Below are positions 15,120 through 23,252 of a DNA stretch of 23,330 bases, piece by piece. The notes beneath the pieces are model-generated. The model was not told the origin of the DNA. It made no database searches and worked only from the letters and a program-made list of their open reading frames with translations. Location of the stretch: assembly GCA_051893155.1 (NCBI GenBank), contig JBJFGY010000123.1, forward strand, positions 1 to 23,330, written 5' to 3'. This DNA comes from UBA6448 sp051893155. GTDB lineage: Bacteria > Bacillota_I > Bacilli_A > RF39 > UBA660. The position numbers and the translations under genes are program-made. Numbering within the stretch: position 1 is the first letter of the stretch; each line of letters opens with the position of its first letter.

Positions 15120-16211
15120 ATGGAAAATAATTTAAGATTAATTGTTATGGATAATGCTAAAACATTAGGTAAAAGAGTTGATGATAATTTACAAAAATCA
15201 TTTGGAACAAATCAAAGTTTTATTGTTGATACTACTCAAGTAAGATTTAATAATGGAGAGGCTAAAGTTGTTATAAATGATTCAATAAGAAATAAAGATG
15301 TATATATATTATGTGATATTGGTAATCACAATTTATCATATCAGATGTATGGTAAAACTTCTTTTATTGGACCTGATGAACATTTTCAAGATTTAAAAAG
15401 ATTTATTTGTGCAACAATGGGTCATGCTAATAGTATAAATGTTATAATGCCACTTTTATATGCATCTAGGCAACATCGTAGAAAAGGAAGAGAGTCACTT
15501 GATTGTGCGATGGCATTACAAGAACTTGAAAGACTAGGAGTTAACGAAATTATTACTTTTGATGCTCATGATCCAAATATTCAAAATGCAATACCATGTT
15601 CATCATTTGATAATTTTTATCCAACTGCAAATATTATCGAAGCAATGAGTAAAAATAATGAATTAAAAAATGATATAAATGATTATTTAGTTATTAGTCC
15701 TGATGTTGGTGCTATGGATAGAGCAAGATTTTATGCTGATATGTTAGGTGTGGATGTTGGTATTTGTTATAAAAGAAGAGATTTAAGTATCGTTGTTAAT
15801 GGAAAGAATCCTGTGGTAGCTCATGAATATTTAGGAAAAGATGTTAAAGGTAAAAATTTATTAATTGTTGATGATATGATTTCTTCTGGTTCTTCAATAC
15901 TTGATTGTGCAAAGATGATGAAAAATAGGGGAGCTAATAAAATATCTCTTGCTTCAACATTTGTACTTTTTACTGAAGGAACTCAAAAATTTCAAAAATA
16001 TTACGATGAAGGACTTATTTCTAAAGTATATTCTACAAATCTTACTTATTTACCTGAAGAATTAAAAAACTGCCCATGGTTTTGTGAAGTTGATTGTGCT
16101 GAAAATATAAGTGATATTATTTATAAATTATCAAAAGGACAAAGCATATCATCTTTATTAAATGGTAAAGAACAAGCTACAGAATTAGTGCGAACTTTAA
16201 GAAAAAAATAA
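15120..16211 (+). CDS. prs: Ribose-phosphate pyrophosphokinase (PRPP synthetase)
   Basis: Makes PRPP from ribose 5-phosphate and ATP, the precursor for purines, pyrimidines, NAD and His/Trp. It has 363 residues, longer than the classical ~315-residue Prs, and fits the long form I associate with Clostridia and relatives. Motifs: RQHRRKGRESLDCAMALQEL with the catalytic-flap region, FDAHDPN (metal binding), VISPDVGAMDRAR, CYKRRD, and the PRPP loop LLIVDDMISSGSS. ATG 15120 is chosen because GGAGG (15111-15115) precedes it; an ATG at 15108 would place that site inside the gene. It is followed by gmk, so the pair supplies nucleotides. Confidence 0.93.
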   Translation: MENNLRLIVMDNAKTLGKRVDDNLQKSFGTNQSFIVDTTQVRFNNGEAKVVINDSIRNKDVYILCDIGNHNLSYQMYGKTSFIGPDEHFQDLKRFICATMGHANSINVIMPLLYASRQHRRKGRESLDCAMALQELERLGVNEIITFDAHDPNIQNAIPCSSFDNFYPTANIIEAMSKNNELKNDINDYLVISPDVGAMDRARFYADMLGVDVGICYKRRDLSIVVNGKNPVVAHEYLGKDVKGKNLLIVDDMISSGSSILDCAKMMKNRGANKISLASTFVLFTEGTQKFQKYYDEGLISKVYSTNLTYLPEELKNCPWFCEVDCAENISDIIYKLSKGQSISSLLNGKEQATELVRTLRKK

Positions 16212-16261
16212 AATTAATTTTTAAATATATTAGTTGTATCTAATAATATAAAAGGAGAAAT

Positions 16262-16933
16262 ATGCTAAAAATTAGTAAAAAAGGATTATTAATAGTAATA
16301 TCAGGTCCATCAGGAGCTGGAAAAGATTCAATATGTAAAAAACTATTAAATGAATGTAATAATTTATATTTATCTATATCAATGACTACAAGAAAGCCTA
16401 GAAATGGTGAAATATCTGGAAAAGACTATTTTTTTATAACTAAGGATGATTTTGAAGAAAAAATAAAAGATAATATTTTTTTAGAATATGCAATTTATAA
16501 TGATAATTATTATGGTACTCCTAAAGATAAAGTTGAAGAAATGATTAATAAGGGAAAAGATGTAATTTTAGTAATTGATATTAAAGGAGCACTAACTATT
16601 CAAAAGATAATACCATCAGCATTATTTATATTTATTATGCCTCCAGATATGGAAACTTTAAAAAATCGTTTAATTGGAAGAAAAACTGAAAGTAAAGAAT
16701 CTGTTATTGAAAGATTTAAAAATGCTTATAATGAAATAAATAATTATAAGAAATATAATTACGTTGTAATTAATGATAAGGTAAATGAATGCACAGATAA
16801 AGTTAAAGCAATAATTAAAGCTGAAAAGTGTAGAGTAGATAGAATTGAAGAAATCAATCTTGGTAACAAAGAAGAAATTATTCATGAAATATTGATGGAT
16901 AAAGATATTGATAAAGATGATTTAAAATTTTGA
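16262..16933 (+). CDS. gmk: Guanylate kinase
   Basis: Phosphorylates GMP to GDP with ATP; cytoplasmic and essential in most bacteria. P-loop GPSGAGKDS near residue 15, GMP-binding segment SISMTTRKPRNGEISGKDY, FLEYAIYNDNYYGTP, and the adenylate-kinase-like lid with RLIGRKTES are all present. At 223 residues it has a C-terminal extension of about 15-20 acidic residues over the usual ~205. AAGGAG lies 5-10 bases before the ATG. The 3' end of the gene forms the left arm of a terminator. Confidence 0.95.
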   Translation: MLKISKKGLLIVISGPSGAGKDSICKKLLNECNNLYLSISMTTRKPRNGEISGKDYFFITKDDFEEKIKDNIFLEYAIYNDNYYGTPKDKVEEMINKGKDVILVIDIKGALTIQKIIPSALFIFIMPPDMETLKNRLIGRKTESKESVIERFKNAYNEINNYKKYNYVVINDKVNECTDKVKAIIKAEKCRVDRIEEINLGNKEEIIHEILMDKDIDKDDLKF

Positions 16934-16952
16934 AAATTTTTAAATCTTTTTT
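16919..16952 (+). terminator. Rho-independent terminator overlapping the end of gmk
   Basis: GATTTAAAA (16919-16927) pairs perfectly with TTTTAAATC (16938-16946), followed by TTTTTT (16947-16952). The left arm encodes the last gmk codons. It separates gmk from the ireB promoter that starts six bases later. Confidence 0.7.
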
Positions 16953-16957
16953 ATTTG

Positions 16958-16986
16958 TTGAAGTTTATATATATTTTTGGTAAAAT
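16958..16986 (+). promoter_or_regulatory. Promoter of the ireB-ydcF operon, extended -10
   Basis: TTGAAG (16958-16963), 17 bases, TAAAAT (16981-16986) preceded by TGG (16978-16980), an extended -10. Expected start near 16993, giving a leader of about 20 bases with GGAGGAG. Confidence 0.68.
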
Positions 16987-17012
16987 ATAAACGTAATTGG
17001 AGGAGTGGTATT

Positions 17013-17261
17013 TTGAATTACGATAAGACTTCAATTTTTGATCTTAAAGTATTAAGACAAGAATTAATTATGATTAATATAAATGAAGTAGTCAAAGCAC
17101 TTGAGGAGAAAGGTTATAATCCCACTAGTCAATTAATTGGTTATTTACTTTCTGGAGATGCATCATATATTACATCTTATAAAGATGCTAGAAAGAAAAT
17201 TACTAAGTTTTCTAGAGAAGAAATATTAATGGCGATTATAAATGGGTATTTAGGAAGATGA
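17013..17261 (+). CDS. ireB: IreB family regulatory phosphoprotein (DUF965/YrzL)
   Basis: An 82-residue member of the IreB family, in Enterococcus a small dimeric substrate of the PASTA-domain Ser/Thr kinase that affects cell-envelope stress and cephalosporin resistance. Motifs: DKTS near the N-terminus (the family is phosphorylated on Thr residues there), EVVKALEEKGYNPTSQLIGYLLSGDASYI and KDARKKI. The start is TTG 17013, seven bases after GGAGGAG (16999-17005); the frame is open further upstream into the promoter, but nothing there fits the family. First gene of its operon, ahead of ruvX as in most Bacilli, where alaS usually precedes it; here gmk does. The stop overlaps the ruvX start (ATGA). 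Confidence 0.93.
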   Translation: MNYDKTSIFDLKVLRQELIMININEVVKALEEKGYNPTSQLIGYLLSGDASYITSYKDARKKITKFSREEILMAIINGYLGR

Positions 17262-17677
17262 AAAGATATTTAGGATTAGATTTAGGGACAAAAACATTAG
17301 GTGTTTCAATTACTGATAAATCAAATACAATTATATTTCCATATACATTAATTAGATTTAAACATGAAGATTATGAAACTGCATTTAATGAAGTAAAGAA
17401 AATTGTTGAAAAAGAAGATATAACTGATATAATTATTGGCCTTCCCAAAAATATGGATGGTTCACTTGGCTTTGCAGCAGACAGAACATTTAATTTTTGT
17501 AAATTATTAGAAAGACTTAATAAGAATGTTGTTATGGTTGATGAACGCTTAACATCTATTGAAGCTCAAAAGATACTTCTTGCAAATGATTTGAGTGCTC
17601 GAAGTTGTAAAAATTATGTCGATATGCAAGCTGCTGTAATCATACTAGAAGATTATTTAAGGAGTATTGATGAATAA
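17258..17677 (+). CDS. ruvX: RuvX/YqgF family nuclease-fold protein
   Basis: A 139-residue RNase H-fold protein of the YqgF family, proposed Holliday-junction resolvase that also acts in pre-16S rRNA processing. Motifs: GLDLGTKTLGVS (first Asp), IIIGLPKNMDGSLG, VDERLTS (catalytic Glu/Asp region) and VDMQAAVIILEDYL (last Asp). Length is normal. It overlaps ireB by 4 bases and the DUF1292 gene by 8. Confidence 0.95.
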   Translation: MKRYLGLDLGTKTLGVSITDKSNTIIFPYTLIRFKHEDYETAFNEVKKIVEKEDITDIIIGLPKNMDGSLGFAADRTFNFCKLLERLNKNVVMVDERLTSIEAQKILLANDLSARSCKNYVDMQAAVIILEDYLRSIDE

Positions 17678-17906
17678 AATTACATTAATAAATGGAAAGA
17701 AAAATGAAGAATATAATTTACTTTTTTCATTTGTTAATAGTGATGATGAAAAATTTTTAGTATATACCGATGGAAAAAATGATGAAGATGGTATGAGTTA
17801 TGCCTATATTGGTAAAAAAGAAGAAAATAATCTTTTAAATAATGTTGAAGATAAAGATATAGAAATAGCTTTAGAATTATTAGAAAAAATAGAAAAGGAT
17901 GATTAG
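17670..17906 (+). CDS. yrzB: DUF1292 family protein (YrzB-like)
   Basis: A 78-residue soluble protein that fits DUF1292: an opening NKITLINGKKNEEYNLLFSF, then FLVYTDGKNDEDGMSYAYIG, and an acidic helical tail. The function of the family is unknown. The start is ATG 17670, five bases after GGAG (17661-17664); a TTG just before it is less likely. Its place between ruvX and mltG is the standard Bacilli arrangement, which strengthens the call. Confidence 0.82.
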   Translation: MNKITLINGKKNEEYNLLFSFVNSDDEKFLVYTDGKNDEDGMSYAYIGKKEENNLLNNVEDKDIEIALELLEKIEKDD

Positions 17907-17909
17907 TAG

Positions 17910-18950
17910 ATGAAGAAAAAATTAACTATTATTATAGTTATATTTATTATTATTTTAGCATTACTTGGTGCATCTTACTTTGCTTTAACAAAAGTAAGTA
18001 ATGATAATGCAAGTATCACATTTAATGTTAAATCTGGTGAAAATAAAATTGAAATTGTAAATAATTTAAAAAGTGCTGGACTTATAAGAAGTAAATATGT
18101 TACATACGCTTATGTATTTTTAAATCCTAACCTTAATTTACAAGCGGGAACTTATTCATTGTCAAAATCTATGAGTACAAAAGAAATAATTAATAAAATA
18201 AATGATGGTAAGACTAATGAAAAACCTGCTGTTGTACATATTACTTTTATTGAAGGTAAAAGACTTGTAGATTATTTAAAACAGATTGAAGAGAATTTTA
18301 ATATTAAATATGATGATATGATTAATTTATTAAAAGATAATAATTTTTTAACTTCTTTAATTAATGATTATGATTTTATTGATGAGTCAATAAAAAATAA
18401 AGATATATATTATTCTTTAGAGGGATATTTATATCCTGATACTTATGAGTTTTATCAAAATGCATCTTTTGAAACAATTATTCGAACTATGCTAAATAAT
18501 ATGGAAAATAAAATAAGTAGTTTAAAAGAAGAAATAAATGCAAGTAAATATTCATTTCATGAAATATTAACTATGGCTTCAATAATTGAAAAAGAGGCAT
18601 TAAATAAAGAGGATAGAGAAAAAGTAAGTCAAGTAATATATACAAGACTTGATAAAAATATGGCTTTAGGTATGGACGTTACAGCTTATTATGGTGCAAA
18701 TCTTTCTTTAAAAGAAGAAATAACTAATAAAGAATTAAATGAAAACAATCCATATAATACGAGAAATACTTCTTTTATAGGTTTACCTGTGGGACCTATA
18801 TGTAGTCCATCATTTGAATCTATTAAAGCAGCTTTAGAACCAGCTGATACTAAATATGTATATTTTTATGCTGATATTAAAACAGGTCTAGTTTATTTTG
18901 CTGAAAATTATGATGACTTTTTAAAATTAAAAAATGAATTTGGGTGGTAA
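17910..18950 (+). CDS. mltG: Endolytic murein transglycosylase MltG (YceG-like)
   Basis: Cleaves nascent peptidoglycan strands at the membrane, limiting chain length. A single N-terminal TM helix (residues ~5-27) is followed by a LysM-like domain (ITFNVKSGENKIEIVNNL...) and the YceG catalytic domain. Catalytic features: LEGYLYPDTYEF, MASIIEKEA with the active-site Glu, and NPYNTRNTSFIGLPVGPICSPS near the end. 346 residues is typical. The start has only a distant AAAGGA site. Its presence shows the organism makes peptidoglycan, against a wall-less Mycoplasma-type cell. Confidence 0.94.
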   Translation: MKKKLTIIIVIFIIILALLGASYFALTKVSNDNASITFNVKSGENKIEIVNNLKSAGLIRSKYVTYAYVFLNPNLNLQAGTYSLSKSMSTKEIINKINDGKTNEKPAVVHITFIEGKRLVDYLKQIEENFNIKYDDMINLLKDNNFLTSLINDYDFIDESIKNKDIYYSLEGYLYPDTYEFYQNASFETIIRTMLNNMENKISSLKEEINASKYSFHEILTMASIIEKEALNKEDREKVSQVIYTRLDKNMALGMDVTAYYGANLSLKEEITNKELNENNPYNTRNTSFIGLPVGPICSPSFESIKAALEPADTKYVYFYADIKTGLVYFAENYDDFLKLKNEFGW

Positions 18951-18951
18951 T

Positions 18952-19548
18952 ATGAAAGATAAAATTTTAGCAATGGAAAAATATGCGGAAGAAGAAAATG
19001 TTCCCATAATAGAAAAAAAATCTATTGCATTTATAATGAAATATATTCAAGATAATAATGTTAAAAATATTTTAGAAATAGGAAGTGCGATAGGCTATTC
19101 AACAATTTTAATGGCTAGTGCTAAAAGTGATGTTTATGTAACTACTATTGAAAGAGATGAAAAAAGATATATGCAATGTCTTAAAAATGTAAAAGATTGT
19201 GAAATGGATAAAAAAATTAATGTAGTTTATCAAGATGCATTAGAACTTAATTTACCTGAAAACACATCATTTGATCTGATTTTTATAGATGCTGCTAAAG
19301 GTCAATATACAAAATTTTTTGAAAAATATAAATATTTTTTAAAGGATAATGGTACTATTATTACCGATAATATTAAATTTCATGGTTATGTGGGAAATTC
19401 TGATTCAATAGAAAGTCCAAACTTAAAAAGTTTAGTAAAAAAAATTGAAGGGTACATTGATTTTTTAAAAAATAATACTGAATTTAATACAACATTTTAC
19501 GATATTGGTGATGGCCTTGCAGTTAGTAAGAAGAATATAAATGAATAA
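18952..19548 (+). CDS. trmR: tRNA 5-hydroxyuridine methyltransferase TrmR (YrrM-like)
   Basis: A 198-residue class I SAM-dependent O-methyltransferase. SAM motifs: ILEIGSAIGYSTILMA (motif I) and FDLIFIDAAKGQY (metal/catalytic Asp region), then IITDNIKFHG. In Bacillus subtilis TrmR methylates ho5U34 to mo5U34 in wobble positions, using the hydroxylated base made by the two U32 proteins encoded next to it; the same neighbours are present here. ATG 18952 is preferred: GGGTGG lies before it at the mltG end; a further in-frame ATG at 18934 lies inside mltG. Confidence 0.88.
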   Translation: MKDKILAMEKYAEEENVPIIEKKSIAFIMKYIQDNNVKNILEIGSAIGYSTILMASAKSDVYVTTIERDEKRYMQCLKNVKDCEMDKKINVVYQDALELNLPENTSFDLIFIDAAKGQYTKFFEKYKYFLKDNGTIITDNIKFHGYVGNSDSIESPNLKSLVKKIEGYIDFLKNNTEFNTTFYDIGDGLAVSKKNINE

Positions 19549-20314
19549 ATTATTTATAGTAAGTAGCATTAATCAAATTGAAATACTTAAAAAAAATGGT
19601 ATAAATAATTTTGTTTATCCACTTTTTTCTTTTTGTGTTGGGGTAGAAAATGAATTTAAAATAAATGAAATTATAGAAGATAATTCCTTTATATTTGTTA
19701 ATAGAGTACTTGATAGTAAATCAGCAAATGAGTTAAATGAAATACTTCACAATTTACCAAGTAATATTAAAGGTATTATTTTTGAAGATTTAGGTATAAT
19801 TGAAATGTTAAAAGATATAAATATAATAAAAATTTTATATCTTACTCATTTTGCATGTAATTATATAAGTGTTAATTTATATTTAAAATACATAGATAGT
19901 ATAGTACTTCCTCATGATATTACAGAAAGTGAAATAGATGAAATAATAAGTAAAGTAAATAAAAAAATAAGTTTAAATGTATTTGGATTAATACCTTCAA
20001 TGTATTCAAGAAGAACATTAGTTACAAACTATGAAAAACATTATAATATTAAAGTAAATAGACCTTTTATAATTGAAAAAGAAGATAAAAAATTTATTAT
20101 ATTAGAAAATGAATATGGTTCATATATTTATAAATTACCATATTATAATGCTTTAAATTTACTTAATAAAGATGCATTATATTATTTATATTTTCCAATA
20201 TTTTTAAATGATAAAGATTTGGAAGATTTAGTTAATAATAAAGTAAATATAAATTTTGATGATGGTTTTTTAAATAAAAAAACTATTTATAAAGTAAAGG
20301 GGACAGGTATATGA
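19541..20314 (+). CDS. trhP1: U32 family tRNA hydroxylation protein TrhP1-like (YrrN), diverged
   Basis: A 257-residue diverged U32-type TIM-barrel-like protein, identified mainly by position between trmR and the clear U32 gene and by a motif LNVFGLIPSMYSRRTLVTNY that matches the U32 region after the fifth strand. It lacks the Cys-rich [Fe-S] signature (CTSISGKC...GC...C) of its neighbour. In B. subtilis YrrN and YrrO act together to hydroxylate U34 of tRNAs. It is shorter than B. subtilis YrrN (about 309 residues). It overlaps trmR by 8 bases and trhP2 by 4. Confidence 0.75.
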   Translation: MNKLFIVSSINQIEILKKNGINNFVYPLFSFCVGVENEFKINEIIEDNSFIFVNRVLDSKSANELNEILHNLPSNIKGIIFEDLGIIEMLKDINIIKILYLTHFACNYISVNLYLKYIDSIVLPHDITESEIDEIISKVNKKISLNVFGLIPSMYSRRTLVTNYEKHYNIKVNRPFIIEKEDKKFIILENEYGSYIYKLPYYNALNLLNKDALYYLYFPIFLNDKDLEDLVNNKVNINFDDGFLNKKTIYKVKGTGI

Positions 20315-21483
20315 TAGAACTTCTTGCCCCAGCTGGAGATAAAGAACGTTTAAAATTTGCATTTTTATATGGTGCTGATGCTGTTTATTTTGGGGGCCAA
20401 AATTATTCACTACGGGCTAATGCTAAAAACTTTTCAAATGATGAAATTAAAGATGCAGTAATATATGCTCATAGTTTAAATAAAAAAGTTTATGTAACAG
20501 TAAATATTATTTTTCATAATGAAGATTTAACTGGTTTAGATAATTATTTAAAATATTTAAATGAAATAAATGTAGATGGTGTTATAGCAAGTGATATAGT
20601 AGTCTTGTCAAAGATAAAAGAATTAAACTTAAAGTTTAAAGTAATACTTTCTACTCAAGCAAGTGTTTTAAATGAATATACAGCTCTTTTTTATAAAAAT
20701 TTAGGTGTAAATCAAATAGTTCTTGCTCGTGAAGCACTTTCTGAAGATATTAAAAATATATATGAAAAAACAGGCCTTGAGCTTGAATGTTTTGTTCATG
20801 GTGCAATGTGCACTTCTATTTCTGGTAAATGCATTTTAAGTAGTATTATGACTAATCGTGACTCTAATAGGGGAGGATGCGCTCAAATATGTCGATGGGT
20901 ATTTAATGAAAATGATGAAATTCCATTTACTATGACACCTAAAGATTTAAATATGATTGAAAATATTCAAAAAATGATTGATTTACATGTAACAACATTT
21001 AAAATTGAAGGAAGAATGCGTTCAATTTATTATATATGTACTGTTATATTATGTTATCGAAAAATATTTGATAAAATAATAAATAACTCTTTAACTGAGG
21101 ATGATAAAAAATATTATTTAAAAATCCTTAATAGATGTGCTAATCGTGATAGTGCGCCACAATTTTTAAATAATTTACCAGATGAAAATGATGAGTATTA
21201 TAATTTAAAAGATGAAGAAAGTAATCAAGATTTTTTAGGTATCGTATTAAGTTATGATAATGAAACTAAAATGGCTCTTATTGAAGAAAGAAACTATTTT
21301 AGTGTTGGTCAGGAAATAGAATTTTTTGGACCTAATACTCAAACATTTTCATATAAAATTGAACATATTTATGATGAAAATGATAATGAGTTATTAAAAG
21401 CAAATATTCCTAAAATGCATATTAAATTAAAAGTAGATAATCATTTAAATGAATTTGATTTAGTAAGAGTTAAAATATTGTAG
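20311..21483 (+). CDS. trhP2: U32 family tRNA hydroxylation protein TrhP2 (YrrO)
   Basis: A 390-residue U32 family protein (once called collagenase-like). N-terminal ELLAPAGDKERLKFAFLYGADAVYFGG, then STQASVLN, and the U32 signature ELECFVHGAMCTSISGKC with NRGGCAQICRW, four Cys expected to hold an iron-sulphur cluster. KDLNMIENI and FKIEGRMRS follow, and the C-terminal part is a beta-rich domain. It is required for prephenate-dependent ho5U34 formation in tRNA in B. subtilis, working with TrhP1 and feeding TrmR. The three genes are consecutive here. GGGG precedes the start; the TAG stop is part of the next gene's AGGAG site. Confidence 0.9.
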   Translation: MIELLAPAGDKERLKFAFLYGADAVYFGGQNYSLRANAKNFSNDEIKDAVIYAHSLNKKVYVTVNIIFHNEDLTGLDNYLKYLNEINVDGVIASDIVVLSKIKELNLKFKVILSTQASVLNEYTALFYKNLGVNQIVLAREALSEDIKNIYEKTGLELECFVHGAMCTSISGKCILSSIMTNRDSNRGGCAQICRWVFNENDEIPFTMTPKDLNMIENIQKMIDLHVTTFKIEGRMRSIYYICTVILCYRKIFDKIINNSLTEDDKKYYLKILNRCANRDSAPQFLNNLPDENDEYYNLKDEESNQDFLGIVLSYDNETKMALIEERNYFSVGQEIEFFGPNTQTFSYKIEHIYDENDNELLKANIPKMHIKLKVDNHLNEFDLVRVKIL

Positions 21484-21492
21484 GAGTTTTTT

Positions 21493-22230
21493 ATGCTTAA
21501 TAAAATTTTAAAAATAATTTTTATTTTTTTATCAATTGTTTTCTTTATATATGGTTTATTAATTAAAGGGGTAGGATCTGGTACTAAATTTTATTTAATT
21601 TGGATAATTTTAGCAATATTATCTTTATTATTATTTTTTATGTTGCATTATAAATTATTTGATATGATACCTATTATTTTTAAAAAAATATTATTTATTT
21701 TATTTATTATAGTTTTAGTAATCTTTTTAATTTGTGAAGGCTTAATTATTAGTAAAATGCATATAAAAGAAAAAAATGATTTAGATTATATAATAGTTCT
21801 TGGTGCTCAAGTTTATGAAAATAGACCAAGTAGTGTACTTAAATATCGTCTTGATAGAGCAATTACATATTTAAATGAAAATCCAAATGCTTTATGTATT
21901 GTTTCTGGTGGTAAAGGAGAAAATGAACCTTTTTCGGAAGGATATGGTATGAAAGATTATTTAGTTAAAAATAATATTGCGGAAAATAGAATAATTATTG
22001 AAGATAAATCTAAAAGTACTAAAGAAAATTTAATAAATAGTAAAAAAATAATTAATGATGAAACTAAAACAATAGGTATTGTTACTAATAATTTTCATAT
22101 GTATAGAGCACTTTTAATTGCCAAAAAAGAAAATATTAATGCTTATGGGGTAGTTGCATCCTCAAAAGCACTTTATTTACCAAATAATTTATTAAGAGAA
22201 TTTCTTGCTTTAATTAAGTATTATCTTTAA
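21493..22230 (+). CDS. YdcF/SanA-type DUF218 membrane protein
   Basis: A 245-residue protein with about three TM segments in the first 90 residues, then a DUF218 Rossmann-like domain. Motifs: DYIIVLGAQV, KYRLDRAITYLNENP, IVSGGKGENEPFSEGYGMKDYLV, IIIEDKSKSTKENL and IVTNNFHMYRALLIAKK, all typical of the family. Members such as SanA and ElyC of E. coli act in envelope integrity or lipid-carrier use; YdcF of E. coli binds SAM. The exact role here is unknown. AGGAG ten bases before ATG overlaps the trhP2 stop. The 3' end overlaps the convergent minus-strand gene by 17 bases. Confidence 0.9.
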   Translation: MLNKILKIIFIFLSIVFFIYGLLIKGVGSGTKFYLIWIILAILSLLLFFMLHYKLFDMIPIIFKKILFILFIIVLVIFLICEGLIISKMHIKEKNDLDYIIVLGAQVYENRPSSVLKYRLDRAITYLNENPNALCIVSGGKGENEPFSEGYGMKDYLVKNNIAENRIIIEDKSKSTKENLINSKKIINDETKTIGIVTNNFHMYRALLIAKKENINAYGVVASSKALYLPNNLLREFLALIKYYL

Positions 22231-22561
22231 TATCTCGAAGTTCTTTTTCCATTTTTTCAAAAGCTTGTAATAAAAAATCTACTTCTTTACGAACACTTAA
22301 ATTACTTCTACCATTATCATAATGACTTCCCCCTTGTTTAGTTTGTCTTGAGTTAATATTAATATTATGGCCTTCAATTCTTTGTTCAATAAGTTGTTGT
22401 TGAGCTGCAAAAGTAAGTAAATACTGGCCAAGTAAAATAATCCAGTTACCAATAGAGTTTAGTTCATAATCATCAAAATCACCTACTAAAACAGCTCCAG
22501 CAACTGCTGCAACCATTGAAAAAAGATTAGGATCATAGTTTGGTGGAAAATTTTTGATCAT
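22214..22561 (-). CDS. Small conserved membrane-associated protein, unknown function
   Basis: A 115-residue protein encoded on the minus strand, convergent with the DUF218 gene. Its N-terminal half has two hydrophobic stretches (FSMVAAVAGAVLVGDF and IGNWIILLGQYLLTFAAQQQL), the second ending in a glutamine run; the C-terminal half is charged and helical. I recall similar short Firmicutes proteins (PNLFxxxAAxxGxLLxGDFxxxExNSIGNWxxLxGQ) with no known function. No ribosome binding site is seen before ATG 22561, a weak point. The protein-like composition and two-part design argue that it is real. Confidence 0.72.
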   Translation of the reverse strand: MIKNFPPNYDPNLFSMVAAVAGAVLVGDFDDYELNSIGNWIILLGQYLLTFAAQQQLIEQRIEGHNININSRQTKQGGSHYDNGRSNLSVRKEVDFLLQAFEKMEKELRDIKDNT

Positions 22562-22669
22562 TATAATAAAATTTTATGAAACTATTTTTTTATTATAATA
22601 ATTTACTAGGCAATTATAATAAACTATAAATAAATAAAAACATACTTTAACATAGAAAGGAAAGTATTT

Positions 22670-22918
22670 ATGATTTATTATCCATATAAAAGTCCAAGAC
22701 CAACACCACTTGCTAGAAATGATCGTCAATTTATTGTTCCATTTTTATTAGGTGGTTTAGCAGGTGGTGCGGCTGTAGGTCTTACAAGACCAAGACCAAT
22801 AGTTAATGCAGCACCATATTATGCAGCTCCTTATTATGGTGCACCATATAATTATAATCCATATTATCCAGCAGGCTCATATTCATATTCATATTATGTG
22901 CCTAACACTTATCAGTAG
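22670..22918 (+). CDS. Tyr/Pro-rich small protein with one hydrophobic segment
   Basis: An 82-residue protein: a short basic, Pro-rich head, one glycine-rich hydrophobic segment (residues ~21-38, FIVPFLLGGLAGGAAVGL), then a low-complexity tail of Tyr, Pro, Ala and Asn with repeated APYY units and SYSYSYY. GAAAGGAAAG lies nine or so bases before the ATG. The design resembles small surface or coat-associated Firmicutes proteins with Tyr-rich tails, but I cannot assign a family. A TATAAT at 22615-22620 could be its -10, without a good -35. Its last 17 bases overlap the end of the minus-strand SEDS fragment. Confidence 0.65.
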   Translation: MIYYPYKSPRPTPLARNDRQFIVPFLLGGLAGGAAVGLTRPRPIVNAAPYYAAPYYGAPYNYNPYYPAGSYSYSYYVPNTYQ

Positions 22919-23252
22919 TAGTTAAGTTAAATATTATACCAATATATAAAAAATATAATATTAGGCTTGAACCTCCATAGGATAAAAATGGTAAAGTAAT
23001 ACCAATTATTGGAATTAAACCAATATTCATTAAAACATTAATTAAAATATTAAAAAATAGCATTATAATGAAACTAATTATTAAGTAATTAGTTTTTTTA
23101 TCATTATATTTTTTTATTAAACCAAATAAATTATACATTAAAAATAAATATATAGAAATAATAATAAAATAAAAAATAATAGCTCCTGTATCTGGTTTTA
23201 CAAATACAAGCATGAAGGGAATTAATGTATAAATAAAAGTCCAAAAGATTAT
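22902..23252 (-). pseudogene. Fragment of a SEDS (RodA/FtsW-type) glycosyltransferase gene
   Basis: The minus-strand open frame carries two SEDS landmarks: LIPFMLVFVKPDTGA (compare RodA I/M-P-x-x-L-V-x-x-Q-PDLGT) and, near the C-terminus, NIGLIPIIGITLPFLSYGGSSLI, the family hallmark. In intact RodA/FtsW these are about 150-200 residues apart; here about 65, so the middle, with the large extracellular loop, is missing. Upstream in the same frame are two TAA stops (23253-23255 and 23259-23261), and beyond them IGNFQF (23286-23303) resembles the segment just before the QPSE motif. All this points to a decayed gene. Alternatives: a functional short relative beginning at ATG 23213, or sequence error at a contig end. 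Confidence 0.65.

Noticed and set aside
22562..22669. Promoters in the divergent gap between the two small genes
   Set aside because: Several TATAAT-like strings occur, but in such AT-rich DNA they are expected by chance and no matching -35 stands out, so I did not list them as features.
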